Part shown: in pieces, positions 36,695-46,272 of the stretch
How positions within the stretch are numbered: the stretch's first letter is position 1
How the letters are laid out: the number at the start of each line of letters is the position of its first letter
Assembly (NCBI GenBank): GCA_963676415.1
Contig: OY781097.1
Location: 744,001-808,000 of the forward strand
From: G963662905 sp963676415
Lineage (GTDB): Bacteria; Bacteroidota; Bacteroidia; Bacteroidales; WRLA01
DNA: 64,000 nt
Reading direction: 5' to 3'
The notes under the pieces: model-generated
What the model was told of the DNA's origin: nothing
Database searches by the model: none
The model's input: the letters and a program-made list of their open reading frames with translations, nothing else
Program-made: the position numbers and the translations under genes

Positions 36695-36745
36695 AACTTT
36701 GCTAATTAATTGTTTCTAAAATAAAAGGACGTATAAAGTTAATGA

Positions 36746-37732
36746 TTATTTTTCATCCTGATGATAAAAATGGTCAATTTTTTCAAAAATATTCCAAACG
36801 GCATCTTTATCTTCCACTTCCATCAGCATCATGCGGAAGGCTTTAAAATGAACAATTCCTTTAAAATATTTGGCATAAAGTTTACGCATCTCGATTACGG
36901 CAGCCCTTTCTCCTTTATGTTTTATTTCTGCTTCGAGATGACGTTTGCACAGTTTCAAACGGTCATCAAGCGAAACATGTGTATCCAAGATACCTTTTTT
37001 TAAATAATTTTTTACTTGTGTAAAAAGCCATGGATTTCCGATTGCAGCACGTCCGATCATAATGGCATCAACGCCGCTTTGTTCAAAACGCATCTTTGCC
37101 ACCTGAGGTGAATCCACATCGCCATTCCCGATAACGGGTATTTTCATGCGCGGATTTTGCTTTACGGCCTTGATCAAATCCCAATCGGCTTCACCGCCGT
37201 ACATCTGGCTGCGCGTCCTGCCATGTATGCTTATTGCTTTAATCCCGACATCCTGCAATTGCTCGGCCACATCCACAATAGGCTTATGCGTGTGATCCCA
37301 GCCCAGGCGTGTTTTAATGGTAACGGGCAAATCCACAGCATCCACCACAGCTTTGGTAATGCGTACCATTTTGGGTATATCTTTTAAAATGGCCGAGCCG
37401 GCTCCTTTGGTAACAACTTTGCGCACCGGACAGCCCCAATTGATATCGATCAGGTCGGGTTTTGCCTCCGCAACTTTCTGCGCTGCCAGCCGCATGCTTT
37501 CCTCGTCATGCCCGAAAATCTGAATCGCTACCGGACGTTCCTTTTCTTCAATTCGCGATTTATCCACACTTCGGTTCACATGGCGGATCAAAGCGTCGGA
37601 AGACACAAATTCCGTATAAACCAAATCTGCTCCATATTCGCGGCAAATCAAACGGTAAGGCAAATCCGTGATGTCTTCAAGGGGTGCCAGAAAAACCGAA
37701 AAATCACCAAAATCAATATCCCCTATCTTCAT
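36746..37732 (-). CDS. dusB: tRNA-dihydrouridine synthase
   Basis: This FMN enzyme reduces uridines in tRNA D-loops. Starting at MKIGDIDFGDFSVFLAPLED (ten codons inside the open frame) gives about 328 residues. Family signatures are LAPLEDITDLPYR, the catalytic Cys in INWGCPVRKVVTKGAGSAIL, ISIHGRTRSQMYGGEADW and PVIGNGDVDSP. It is divergent from the CPBP protease gene, 46 bp away. Confidence 0.94.
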   Translation of the reverse strand: MKIGDIDFGDFSVFLAPLEDITDLPYRLICREYGADLVYTEFVSSDALIRHVNRSVDKSRIEEKERPVAIQIFGHDEESMRLAAQKVAEAKPDLIDINWGCPVRKVVTKGAGSAILKDIPKMVRITKAVVDAVDLPVTIKTRLGWDHTHKPIVDVAEQLQDVGIKAISIHGRTRSQMYGGEADWDLIKAVKQNPRMKIPVIGNGDVDSPQVAKMRFEQSGVDAIMIGRAAIGNPWLFTQVKNYLKKGILDTHVSLDDRLKLCKRHLEAEIKHKGERAAVIEMRKLYAKYFKGIVHFKAFRMMLMEVEDKDAVWNIFEKIDHFYHQDEK

Positions 37733-37778
37733 GCATGCATTCCTTTTGTATTTTTGCGTCAAAAATAATCATTTACCC

Positions 37779-38714
37779 ATGAACAGCAGCTCATTCCTCA
37801 ATAAATACAGTCCATTCATGCAATTGCTCATCTTTATGATGCTGGCCATTGCATCGCTTCTTTTTGTCAGTTTGCTGGCTGTTTTGGTCAGCTTTTTTAT
37901 CTGGGGTTCGGATTTTATTTTTAATTCGGCTCTTACGGCCGATATGAATAATCCGGCACAAATTGCCTTTTTAAAGCTGTTTCAGTTTGCCAACCAGCTG
38001 GGCATGCTGGTGATTCCTGCCTTTGCTTTTGCTTTGATTGCACAAAAGAAAGAATATCTAAACTATCTCGGTTTAAAAACAAGCCCAAAGATCATCCCGT
38101 CAGCACTAACAATAGTGTTAATTTTTAGTATGTTACCATTTATCGTGCGCCTGGCGGAGTGGAATGAGGCATTGGAATTGCCTGCAGCACTTTCGGGACT
38201 GGAAACCTGGATGATGGAACAGGAAGCCAAAGCGGCGCAGATTGTTGAGGTCTTCCTTAATGTTCAGGGAATCCCTGCCCTGTTGGCCAATGTACTGATT
38301 ATAGCGATTATGCCAGCCTTGGGGGAAGAGCTGGTTTTCCGTGGCGTTTTGCAGAATATTTTCAGCCGCTGGACAAAAAACGCTCATATGGGAATTATCA
38401 TTACCGCTGTGCTTTTCAGCGCAATCCATATGCAGTTTTACGGCTTTTTGCCCCGTTTCTTACTGGGAATGATCTTTGGCTACCTTTATTTGTGGTCGGG
38501 AAGTTTATGGTTGCCCATACTGGCTCATTTCATCAATAACTTTGGCGCAACCATTGCCGGTTATCTTGCTTTCAATTCTGTAACAGAAACTTCCGCTGAG
38601 GATTTTGGCCATACCGAATCATATGCACTCATCACCGCTTCTTTTTTCATCAGCACAGCCATTATCAGCCTGATTTATAAATATTACAGAGATATAAAAA
38701 CGAAGGCGGAATAA
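37779..38714 (+). CDS. CPBP-family intramembrane glutamic endopeptidase
   Basis: I start at MNSSSFLNKYSPFMQLLIFM. The longer frame overlaps dusB, and a TATTTTTG -7 box lies at 37749-37756. The product of about 311 residues has roughly seven or eight membrane segments. It carries the CPBP (Rce1-like, formerly CAAX protease) motifs GEELVFRGVLQNIF, LFSAIHMQFYGFLPRFLLGM and LAHFINN with the catalytic Glu and His residues. Its substrate is unknown. Confidence 0.9.
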   Translation: MNSSSFLNKYSPFMQLLIFMMLAIASLLFVSLLAVLVSFFIWGSDFIFNSALTADMNNPAQIAFLKLFQFANQLGMLVIPAFAFALIAQKKEYLNYLGLKTSPKIIPSALTIVLIFSMLPFIVRLAEWNEALELPAALSGLETWMMEQEAKAAQIVEVFLNVQGIPALLANVLIIAIMPALGEELVFRGVLQNIFSRWTKNAHMGIIITAVLFSAIHMQFYGFLPRFLLGMIFGYLYLWSGSLWLPILAHFINNFGATIAGYLAFNSVTETSAEDFGHTESYALITASFFISTAIISLIYKYYRDIKTKAE

Positions 38715-38763
38715 AAATTTCACCGGATGAGCTGAAGCCATCCGACGAAATTATTCTGTTGCA

Positions 38764-40188
38764 TTATTTGATAAGCTTATACACACTGGCATCCTCCACA
38801 TCAAGCAGGTAAAGTCCATTCAGCAATTCAGAAACATTGATTTTCGCTTTTGGGAAACGGATCGTTTCGGATTGCAGCAATCGGCCATCAAGGCTAAAAA
38901 CACGTACTGATTTTTCACCTGTCAATTGATCGGACTCAATAAAAACCTCATTTACAGCAGGCAACGGAAATATTCTTATATCCATATGTTCTTGCTCCTG
39001 CACGCGCACATGGTATTCCCAGGCGGCAATATCGAGCACAATACCTTCGATGGATGTAAGATTATAGGGAGCACTTTCGGGAGGCATGCGATACCAGGCA
39101 TTGGCTTGCCCGCCCCAACCAAAATTCAGATGGAAGAACTCGTCGGTATTATACCCATCGGCAACAACATTATGTCCGGCTGTTACAGGAGGGCCATCTA
39201 CCAGCCCGACCTGCGCCGGATGGGCTTTCATCATGTTTTGCTTTAACCGGTCCACAATAGTAGTATCCTCCGGATAAACCAATTTGCAAGTATCATATCC
39301 AAAACGTTGCCAGGCCTTATGTGCCTGATGGACGCCATAAGTCCCACTGACGGACGAACTGTACACCTGTTTGGCGGCAATGCCACAGGCAAAGCTCAGT
39401 GCGGCAATCTGCTCCATATTCAACTCGTTGTCAGCAATATAAACATCTTCAATTTCCTGCAAATAAACATTAAGCTCAGGAAATGAAGGAAAATCATGTT
39501 CTTCGTGTGCATCGTCGATCATATACTGATTACCGGAACCAAAATTATGGAAGTAGCCGTCATCATCCGTAAAAGTGGTATTGAAGATCTCCTTATTATA
39601 GTCCAGGATCATTGCCATTGCTGTTGCGGGACAGCCCACCAGGCTTCTGTTTCCGGTATTGAGGTCAACAGGGCACATTGCGTTATACGGCGCGCTTTGA
39701 TTCCAATAGGTTTCGAGCCATCCACCGCTTGATGTGGCTCCAGCCGGCGGCCATTGTTCAAAAAAAGCAGATAAACGCTCAACCGACCGCAGCATTGTAC
39801 GGCTCCGGCTTATGCCCCATTTCTGTTCTTCGGCCAATTGCAGCCGCTTTCGGATGTCATTTTTGACAAAGGGCATCACTTCCTGCCATTCCGGGCTTTG
39901 CGCATCAAAACTTCCCTTAAAAGAATAGGCCAGTACAGCACATAAGCGCTCATCGGACGGAATCAGGATAAATCCTTCCGGTTCGAGGCGGACAATCCAT
40001 GCCAGCGTGTGCCCCAACTCTTGTATGGGTTCCGTTTCTGACAATTCACTCCTTATATTTTTGTAATTAACGAATTGTTCTGCAAGCTCCCCGGCCTCTT
40101 GCCTGCTGATTCTTTGTGCCCAAACAGATGCTCCTGCCAGAAATATCAAGAGCAGGGCAAATGTTAGTTTAACTAATAATTGCTTCAT
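38764..40188 (-). CDS. C10 (streptopain-like) peptidase with type IX secretion tail
   Basis: The secreted cysteine protease begins with a signal peptide (MKQLLVKLTFALLLIFLAGA), followed by an inhibitory propeptide. The catalytic Cys is in SLVGCPATAMAMILDYN and the His in AGHNVVADGYN, before FHLNFGWGGQANAWYRMP, all typical of family C10. The last about 75 residues (IRIFPLPAVNEVFIESDQL to YLLDVEDASVYKLIK) are a type A Por-secretion sorting domain, so it should be exported by the T9SS and surface-anchored or released. Confidence 0.93.
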   Translation of the reverse strand: MKQLLVKLTFALLLIFLAGASVWAQRISRQEAGELAEQFVNYKNIRSELSETEPIQELGHTLAWIVRLEPEGFILIPSDERLCAVLAYSFKGSFDAQSPEWQEVMPFVKNDIRKRLQLAEEQKWGISRSRTMLRSVERLSAFFEQWPPAGATSSGGWLETYWNQSAPYNAMCPVDLNTGNRSLVGCPATAMAMILDYNKEIFNTTFTDDDGYFHNFGSGNQYMIDDAHEEHDFPSFPELNVYLQEIEDVYIADNELNMEQIAALSFACGIAAKQVYSSSVSGTYGVHQAHKAWQRFGYDTCKLVYPEDTTIVDRLKQNMMKAHPAQVGLVDGPPVTAGHNVVADGYNTDEFFHLNFGWGGQANAWYRMPPESAPYNLTSIEGIVLDIAAWEYHVRVQEQEHMDIRIFPLPAVNEVFIESDQLTGEKSVRVFSLDGRLLQSETIRFPKAKINVSELLNGLYLLDVEDASVYKLIK

Positions 40189-40264
40189 TTGGTTTGTAAT
40201 TTGGGTTAGATTACAAAACAAGAAAGAAAATCTGTATCCAACTTGTGAAAAACTGCTAATTTCT

Positions 40265-41176
40265 CTACGCCCATAATGATGGTGCACACCCAAAGTGTTT
40301 TTTAAAACAGGCTGAAAAGCTATGCACATCAGGAAATCCCACAAAGGCAGCTATTTCACTGATGGTATTTTTTCCTTTGCAGATCAAGAAGGCTGCTTTT
40401 TCCATTCGGCATTTGATATGATACTGATGCGGGCTTAGGCCAAAAGCCTGCTTAAAGCTTCGTATAAAATGAAAATCCGACATCATGGCAATTTCAGACA
40501 GCTCACTTATGCCGGGATTTTGTGCAGGGCTGTCTTCTATATAAGCTTTGGCAAGTTTTAACCGGCGCAGCAATTCCATTCTTGTAGATAATTTTTTACT
40601 GTTAAGCCCGTCAAGTTGGAGCATCACATCGCCGGAAGCCTGAACGGCAGATGCTGCCAGATAGTAAAACAGTTCTTCCTGTAGAATACCTGTGGTATGC
40701 CCTGAGGCAATATCCTGAGCAATTCGCCGGAACAAATGCCAATGGCCGGATGTGGCCTGCGGAAAAAGAAGCTCCGGAAAGCCTTGCCAATTGGAACAAT
40801 CATTTAGAGGCTCATCCAGTTTTTTTGAATTTCCTTGCGTTAAATCAGTCAAAACATTACGGAGGCATTGTTCGGAGAAATAAAAACATACGCCCTTTAC
40901 CTGTTCGTCAGAATCAATTTGCGAAATGTAGCTGCTGTTTTTATTGACCAAAAGCACCTGATTGGGGACTAAATCTATTCTTTTGTCGCCCAAAAAATAC
41001 TTCTCTGTTCCCCGGAGTGTAATTTTCAGGGAGTAGCCACGGCTGATTTCCTCATCTTCAAAATACCGGATCGCGGAAAAAACAATATGGTTCTTGTCCG
41101 CAGGCAGTTTATCAAAGGAAGCATCCTCCCCCAGCCTGAAAATATTATCTTCCGTTATATGAAGCCTTTGTTTCAC
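40265..41176 (-). CDS. AraC-family transcriptional regulator
   Basis: The 303-residue product starts MKQRLHITEDNIFRLGEDAS. An N-terminal cupin-like sensing region is followed by the AraC helix-turn-helix pair (AKAYIEDSPAQNPGISELSE, MMSDFHFIRSFKQAFGLSPH, and SEIAAFVGFPDVHSFSACFK). It is transcribed toward the C10 peptidase gene, 76 bp away, which it may or may not regulate. Confidence 0.93.
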   Translation of the reverse strand: MKQRLHITEDNIFRLGEDASFDKLPADKNHIVFSAIRYFEDEEISRGYSLKITLRGTEKYFLGDKRIDLVPNQVLLVNKNSSYISQIDSDEQVKGVCFYFSEQCLRNVLTDLTQGNSKKLDEPLNDCSNWQGFPELLFPQATSGHWHLFRRIAQDIASGHTTGILQEELFYYLAASAVQASGDVMLQLDGLNSKKLSTRMELLRRLKLAKAYIEDSPAQNPGISELSEIAMMSDFHFIRSFKQAFGLSPHQYHIKCRMEKAAFLICKGKNTISEIAAFVGFPDVHSFSACFKKHFGCAPSLWA

Positions 41177-41190
41177 AGATCAAAACTACA

Positions 41191-41222
41191 AAAAAGCCCG
41201 CTTCATCAAAAAGCAGGCTTCG
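41191..41222 (-). terminator. Terminator between the small lipoprotein and araC-type genes
   Basis: On the minus strand AAGCCTGCTT pairs with AAGCGGGCTT across a 7-nt loop (one G-U) and is followed by TTTTTT. Confidence 0.7.
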
Positions 41223-41244
41223 TTCCATAAGGAAAATAAGCACA

Positions 41245-41640
41245 TTAATTTCCGAGGCTCAGTTTCCAGCAACCATCATCATTGATCAAAGATACATCGT
41301 CTGTGTCTTCCTCGCCATTGCCCATCACCATTTTAAGGGTCACCTTGGCTTTTTTGCCATCTTCATCAATTTTTTCTTCCACTACTTCAATGGACTTGAT
41401 CCCGCCCTGGCTGTCCACTTCGGCTTTGCCCATTTGGAGCAGCCCTTTTACTTTCTCTTTTTCCTCGTCGGTCATATCTTCCTTCCCAACATAAAGGTTA
41501 TCCATTACATAGTCCATATCGCCATCGGCAAGCTTCTGGTTGATTTTAACGGCTTTATCGCCGGGAGAAGAAGATCCGCCACAGGCCATAAAGAAGCTGA
41601 CGCCAAATAATACTGCAAAAAACAAAACAAACTTTTTCAT
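41245..41640 (-). CDS. DUF4878-like lipoprotein
   Basis: The 131-residue lipoprotein (MKKFVLFFAVLFGVSFFMAC, lipobox FMAC) has the compact NTF2-like pattern of DUF4878: GDKAVKINQKLADGDMDYVM, an acidic helix, VEEKIDEDGKKAKVTLKMVM, and a final GCWKLSLGN strand. It is probably a periplasmic-side lipoprotein of unknown role. The next gene upstream is 11 bp away, so the two may form an operon. Confidence 0.85.
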   Translation of the reverse strand: MKKFVLFFAVLFGVSFFMACGGSSSPGDKAVKINQKLADGDMDYVMDNLYVGKEDMTDEEKEKVKGLLQMGKAEVDSQGGIKSIEVVEEKIDEDGKKAKVTLKMVMGNGEEDTDDVSLINDDGCWKLSLGN

Positions 41641-41651
41641 AAAAACTGGTT

Positions 41652-42296
41652 TTAATGGTTAGAATTAGGATTGAATCCTGAAATTATTGTCAAAGGTGCG
41701 TAGGACAGCAAAGTTCCCGGAAACAAGATTTTGCTTTTTACGGGAAATGAAATGCTATCGAACTGATTATTTGTCAAATACACTCCCGTTGAAAGAAAGG
41801 CTTCATAAATCAATTCCGTGCAATAAAGCTTTGAAGGCTCATTCAACTGATATTCGTCATCAAACAGAATTTTGCTTTCAAAAAAAGCGAGGGCTTTTTC
41901 GGCGGCGGTATTTTTGGTTTCATTTGAATAATCAGTACGATAAATTGCTGCACGTGCACATTTTTTGTAAGAAAGAAATTCTCTGATCCTTTCCATCCTC
42001 ACATAATCTGGCCCCTTTCTTTCTCCGGGGACAGCATGTACCACAAAAGTTTGACCTCCCTCCTTTACTATCATACCTGCATGGGAATAAGGGCTTTGGC
42101 TGTTTTTATCGCTCATTAGCACTGCATAGCTGCTGATACTTCTCCCTCGCCTGAAAACCAGGTCCCCGTTTAGGAAATCATTCTCAGAGCACAAAAAAGC
42201 ATCAAGGCGCTTCTCATAAGAAATACGATGGAGCACTGAATAAGAGCATTCAGCAGCCAAAAACAAGGCAATGAAAAGCAAGGTGAGGCGGTACAT
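41652..42296 (-). CDS. YiiX-like permuted papain-fold hydrolase
   Basis: The 214-residue product has an N-terminal hydrophobic anchor (MYRLTLLFIALFLAAECSYS) and the YiiX/YebB (permuted NlpC/P60) motifs NDFLNGDLVFRRGRS, SPYSHAGMIVKEG with the His, and KLYCTELIYEAF with the Cys. It is probably an envelope amidase or thioester/lipid hydrolase. The substrate is unknown. Confidence 0.88.
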   Translation of the reverse strand: MYRLTLLFIALFLAAECSYSVLHRISYEKRLDAFLCSENDFLNGDLVFRRGRSISSYAVLMSDKNSQSPYSHAGMIVKEGGQTFVVHAVPGERKGPDYVRMERIREFLSYKKCARAAIYRTDYSNETKNTAAEKALAFFESKILFDDEYQLNEPSKLYCTELIYEAFLSTGVYLTNNQFDSISFPVKSKILFPGTLLSYAPLTIISGFNPNSNH

Positions 42297-42382
42297 CTTT
42301 CTTGGTTGAACTACAAAAGTAAGAACACTTTAGGTCATTGTCAACAAATATCCTGATAATTGTGATTTATTTTGATACGCAT

Positions 42383-42419
42383 AAAAAAAACCGCAACTGT
42401 TTTCACAGATGCAGTTTTT
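42383..42419 (-). terminator. Terminator after the ribonucleotide reductase gene
   Basis: A hairpin of AACTGCA-T-CTGT and ACAG-T-TGCGGTT with a GAAA loop (minus strand) lies between A and T runs about 30 bp after the nrdJ stop. It could work in both directions. Confidence 0.7.
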
Positions 42420-42449
42420 TCAGTAATCAGTTAATATTAAAACAATGTC

Positions 42450-45182
42450 TTAGCCACATTTGGAGTAACCGCAGGACTTGCACACCAAACAGCCTTCCTG
42501 GTAAATCAGGCCGTTAGGCTCACCACAACTGGGGCAGGCTGCGTCTTTGGGCTTGGCTCCATCGGAAACGAATTTCTTAAGAGCACGTCCCACTCCAACC
42601 GTCCAGGTGTTGATGGAGTCGTTATCGAGGGTAAGTTTTGAAACCAAATCCACAACATTGGTCAAAGGCATACCGTGGCGCAGGATACCGCTGATCAGCT
42701 TGGCGTAGTTCCAATAGGTTTTATCGAACGAGCGCGAAAGGCCTTCGATGGTTGTTTTGTAGCCTTCTTTGTCTTCAAACTGAAAATCGTAACGGCTTTT
42801 ACCGGATTCTGTGCGGTTTTTGATTACCCAGCCTTTTTGCACCCAGTTTGGCGCATAAAATCCTTCGGCCTTACCGGTAAATATTTCATAAGGCCGTCCA
42901 TCGAGGATACCCACAACGGCAACCCATTTTTCTTTTTCATTTTGGAAACGTACAACAGAGGCTTCCAGCTTTTTCGGACGCGGTGGAGCCTGGTTTTCTT
43001 CAATGGCCTGCTTCTCTTTTTTCTTGGGCTTATCGCTGATCAAAACACCGGAGCGGCTGCCATCGCGATAAACGGTCATACCTTTACATCCCGATTCCCA
43101 TGCTGTTTTATAAATATCGCCAATCAGTTCCTCTTTCACATCCGATGGCAGGTTTACGGTAACACTGATGCTGTGATCTACCCACTTCTGAACGGCTCCC
43201 TGCATTTTTACTTTGGCAACCCAGTCCACATCATTTGCTGTTGCACCAAAATAAGGAGAAGCCTCGATCAATTCCTGTAGTTTGTCTTCAGGATATATTT
43301 TTACTTCATCCGGATTGTATCCATTGGCTTCAAGCCAGGTAATAAAACGCGGATGGAACACATTGTATTCTTCCCAGGCATCGCCTACCTCATCCACAAA
43401 AGTAACATTGGATTTTTTGTCGTTGGGGTTTACTTTACGGCGGCGTTTATAGCTCACCATAAACACGGGCTCAATTCCTGAAGTAGTTTGCGTACAGATA
43501 CTTACACTACCTGTTGGTGCAATTGTAAGCAGGGCAATATTGCGGCGGCCGTATTTTTTCATCTCATTATAGATGAATGGGGCTTCTTTTCGGATCCGCT
43601 GGATGAACGGGTTATTTTCTTCTTTTTTATAATCATAAACTTCAAAGGCGCCCCGTTCTTTGGCCATTTGCACACTGGAACGATAAGCTTCCAAAGCGAG
43701 AAGTTTATGAACCTCAACAGAGAAATCAATTGCTTCTGCAGAACCATAGCGCACGCCAAGGGCTGCAAGCATATCTCCTTCGGCAGTAATTCCAAAGCCG
43801 GTACGCCTTCCTTCGAGTGCTTTTGCACGGATTTTTTCCCATAGCTTACGCTCGATGCGCTTGGTTTCACCGTCTTCCGGATCTCTATCAATCTTAGCGA
43901 GGATTTTATCTACCTTTTCTACTTCAAGGTCAACGATATCATCCATCATCCGTTGTGCTGCACGCACATGCTTTGCAAAAAGTTCTGAGTTAAAGCTGGC
44001 ATCTGCTGTGAAAGGATTTTCAACATAGGAATAGAGGTTGATGGCCAGCAGGCGGCAGCTATCGTATGGGCAAAGCGGAATTTCGCCACAGGGGTTTGTG
44101 GAAACTGTAGTAAAGCCTTTGTCGGCATATGAATCGGGAACAGACTCGCGAATGATGGTATCCCAGAACATAATACCGGGTTCAGCTGATTTCCAGGCAT
44201 TATGAACGATTTTTCCCCAAAGTTTACGGGCTTTAATCGTTTTGGTATAAGTAGGGCTATCAGAACCAATAGGATATTTCTGCACAAAATCGCCATCGCT
44301 GACAACAGCACGCATAAATTCATCATTCAGCTTCACGGAAACATTGGCTCCGGTTACTTTTCCGGCTTCCATTTTTGCATCGATAAAATCTTCTGCATCG
44401 GGATGTGAAACGGAAATACTGAGCATAAGGGCGCCACGTCGTCCATCCTGAGCCACTTCGCGTGTAGAATTAGAGAAACGCTCCATAAAAGGAACAATGC
44501 CGGTGGATGTAAGCGCACTGTTTTTCACTGGGCTGCCTTTGGGGCGAATGTGCGACAGGTCATGTCCCACACCGCCGCGTCTTTTCATCAGCTGCACCTG
44601 TTCCTGATCTGTTTTCATAATCGCTCCATACGAATCGGAAGCGCCATCGTTGCCTATAACAAAGCAATTGGACAGGGAAACAATTTGGTGTTCATTTCCA
44701 ATGCCCGACATTGGGCTTCCCTGCGGGATGATGTATTTGAAATCACGGATCAGCTCATAAACTTCCTCTTCGCTCATTGGATTAGGATATTTTTGCTCGA
44801 TACGTGCAATTTCGGAAGCAATGCGCATATGCATATCTTCCGGGCTGGATTCGTAGATATTGCCGGCAGAATCTTTCAGGGCGTATTTATTTGCCCATAC
44901 ATTGGCGGCCAGCTCATCGCCTTTAAAATATTCGGTCGCTTTTTTTACGACCTCATTATACTCATAGATTTTTTCGGTATCAGTTTTTTTAGGAGTCATA
45001 TCAGGTATTTGTTCACTTTCTTTTTGTTTTGCCTGAACATCAACCTGAAGTTTTTCCGGCTTTTCTTCATTACGTGATGCTCTGTTTGGCCTCATTCTTT
45101 TTTTCAAGATTACCCCGTACAGATCCTGTCCCTGTACGTCTTGTTCTTTGATTTGCTGTTCGGGAAAAAGGCTGTTATCCAT
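42450..45182 (-). CDS. nrdJ: Adenosylcobalamin-dependent (class II) ribonucleotide reductase
   Basis: This enzyme makes deoxyribonucleotides with a B12-derived radical and works with or without oxygen. The 910-residue product shows the class II barrel motifs: SNCFVIGND, MKRRGGVGHDLSHIRPKG, the radical-site loop STNPCGEIPLCPYDSC (N-x-C-x-E), TGFGITAEGDMLAALGV, TIAPTGSVS and PSDVKEELIGDIYK. The tail has paired cysteines (CPSCGEPNG, CLVCKSCGYSKCG), probably for redox transfer or zinc. No small-subunit or activase gene lies nearby, as expected for class II. Confidence 0.96.
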   Translation of the reverse strand: MDNSLFPEQQIKEQDVQGQDLYGVILKKRMRPNRASRNEEKPEKLQVDVQAKQKESEQIPDMTPKKTDTEKIYEYNEVVKKATEYFKGDELAANVWANKYALKDSAGNIYESSPEDMHMRIASEIARIEQKYPNPMSEEEVYELIRDFKYIIPQGSPMSGIGNEHQIVSLSNCFVIGNDGASDSYGAIMKTDQEQVQLMKRRGGVGHDLSHIRPKGSPVKNSALTSTGIVPFMERFSNSTREVAQDGRRGALMLSISVSHPDAEDFIDAKMEAGKVTGANVSVKLNDEFMRAVVSDGDFVQKYPIGSDSPTYTKTIKARKLWGKIVHNAWKSAEPGIMFWDTIIRESVPDSYADKGFTTVSTNPCGEIPLCPYDSCRLLAINLYSYVENPFTADASFNSELFAKHVRAAQRMMDDIVDLEVEKVDKILAKIDRDPEDGETKRIERKLWEKIRAKALEGRRTGFGITAEGDMLAALGVRYGSAEAIDFSVEVHKLLALEAYRSSVQMAKERGAFEVYDYKKEENNPFIQRIRKEAPFIYNEMKKYGRRNIALLTIAPTGSVSICTQTTSGIEPVFMVSYKRRRKVNPNDKKSNVTFVDEVGDAWEEYNVFHPRFITWLEANGYNPDEVKIYPEDKLQELIEASPYFGATANDVDWVAKVKMQGAVQKWVDHSISVTVNLPSDVKEELIGDIYKTAWESGCKGMTVYRDGSRSGVLISDKPKKKEKQAIEENQAPPRPKKLEASVVRFQNEKEKWVAVVGILDGRPYEIFTGKAEGFYAPNWVQKGWVIKNRTESGKSRYDFQFEDKEGYKTTIEGLSRSFDKTYWNYAKLISGILRHGMPLTNVVDLVSKLTLDNDSINTWTVGVGRALKKFVSDGAKPKDAACPSCGEPNGLIYQEGCLVCKSCGYSKCG

Positions 45183-45427
45183 TTTAAAGTGTGCGCTTAT
45201 TGATGAATATTATTTGGTGAATAAGATTTACATTGCTGAAAAAAGTCCTTGCAATATACTTAGAAAACAAGCGTCAGACTATAAAAAATTATCAACAGGG
45301 AAATCAACAATTTGGGCTAATCTTTTGATACAAAATTATTAAGAATACTGAAAACTGCTGCTGGCAAAGGTTTGAGGAATTCAGCGAGATTTTTAGCCCA
45401 ATTTAGTCAAAGCGAAAAGATCGTAAA

Positions 45428-45868
45428 TTAGGCTATTCCATCTAATTTATTCCATATCAGCTTTTTACCAAAACCGAGGCGATTATGCGTCATTTTAATA
45501 AACTCAGGATCAAGACCCCACAAATTCAGCTTTGACAGACGTGCCACGGGGAATTTTTTCAAATAGGATTTGCGTGCCAGCTGATGTTGCGCGCCAGATA
45601 AAAGCTTTACATTTCCGGTAATCTGAACGCCCTGTATCTGGCCTACCATCGTTGTTTCCAAAGCGATATTTGCCGCAACTTTAGGGTTTCTATCCATTTC
45701 GCTGCCATGACGGGTATCCGTATCGCTGGTAAACACAAAAAGCCTTTCATTTTCAAGAAAAACATAAAAACAACTGGCGGTATATGCCTGATCATTGGCC
45801 GAGGTAGCCAAAGCCAGCACATGGTGCTCCATTATAAATTCTACAATTCGAGGGTCAATGGGGTTCAT
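45428..45868 (-). CDS. Pyridoxamine 5'-phosphate oxidase-like flavin protein (YhbP-type)
   Basis: The 146-residue split-barrel protein starts MNPIDPRIVEFIMEHHVLAL. It has the LATSANDQAYTASCFYVFL strand pair, FTSDTDTRHGSEMDRNPKVA and GQIQGVQITGNVKLL, as in small FMN-binding PNPOx-like proteins of the YhbP group. Its reaction is unknown. It is 4 bp from the TauE-like gene and probably in one operon. Confidence 0.85.
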   Translation of the reverse strand: MNPIDPRIVEFIMEHHVLALATSANDQAYTASCFYVFLENERLFVFTSDTDTRHGSEMDRNPKVAANIALETTMVGQIQGVQITGNVKLLSGAQHQLARKSYLKKFPVARLSKLNLWGLDPEFIKMTHNRLGFGKKLIWNKLDGIA

Positions 45869-45871
45869 ACA

Positions 45872-46258
45872 TCAGCTCTTCGAGAAAAACATTTTAAGCG
45901 CTATGGCGATCAGGAATAAAGCCAGTGCTTTTCGCAGCACATTTTGGGGAATAGAAAGCGCAAAACGGCTGCCGATATAGCCACCTATAAGAAAAGCGGC
46001 AGCAACAATAAATGCATATTTAAGGTTGAGCGCCCCTTCTTTGTAGTAATTCCAGGCCGCAAGCGCACCAATGGGCGGAAGCATCACAGCCAGGCTCGTC
46101 CCCTGAGCTTCGTACTGGTTCATCCCAAGGATATAAATAAAGGCAGGCAGGATGATCACTGCGCCGCCCAGGCCGATCAAACCACTAAAGGTCCCGGCAA
46201 CCAATCCGATGATAATCAGGATTATTATTACGCTTAATGTCATTTTTTTCTTTTTCAC
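45872..46258 (-). CDS. Half-length TauE/SafE-type permease
   Basis: The 128-residue membrane protein has about four helices. It carries the TauE/SafE repeat signature GLVAGTFSGLIGLGGAVIIL near the start and GGYIGSRFALSIPQNVLRKA near the end. Full-length family members have two such halves, so this one should act as a dimer. It may export a sulfur or organic anion. Confidence 0.88.
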   Translation of the reverse strand: MKKKKMTLSVIIILIIIGLVAGTFSGLIGLGGAVIILPAFIYILGMNQYEAQGTSLAVMLPPIGALAAWNYYKEGALNLKYAFIVAAAFLIGGYIGSRFALSIPQNVLRKALALFLIAIALKMFFSKS

Positions 46259-46272
46259 ATTAACAAATTTCT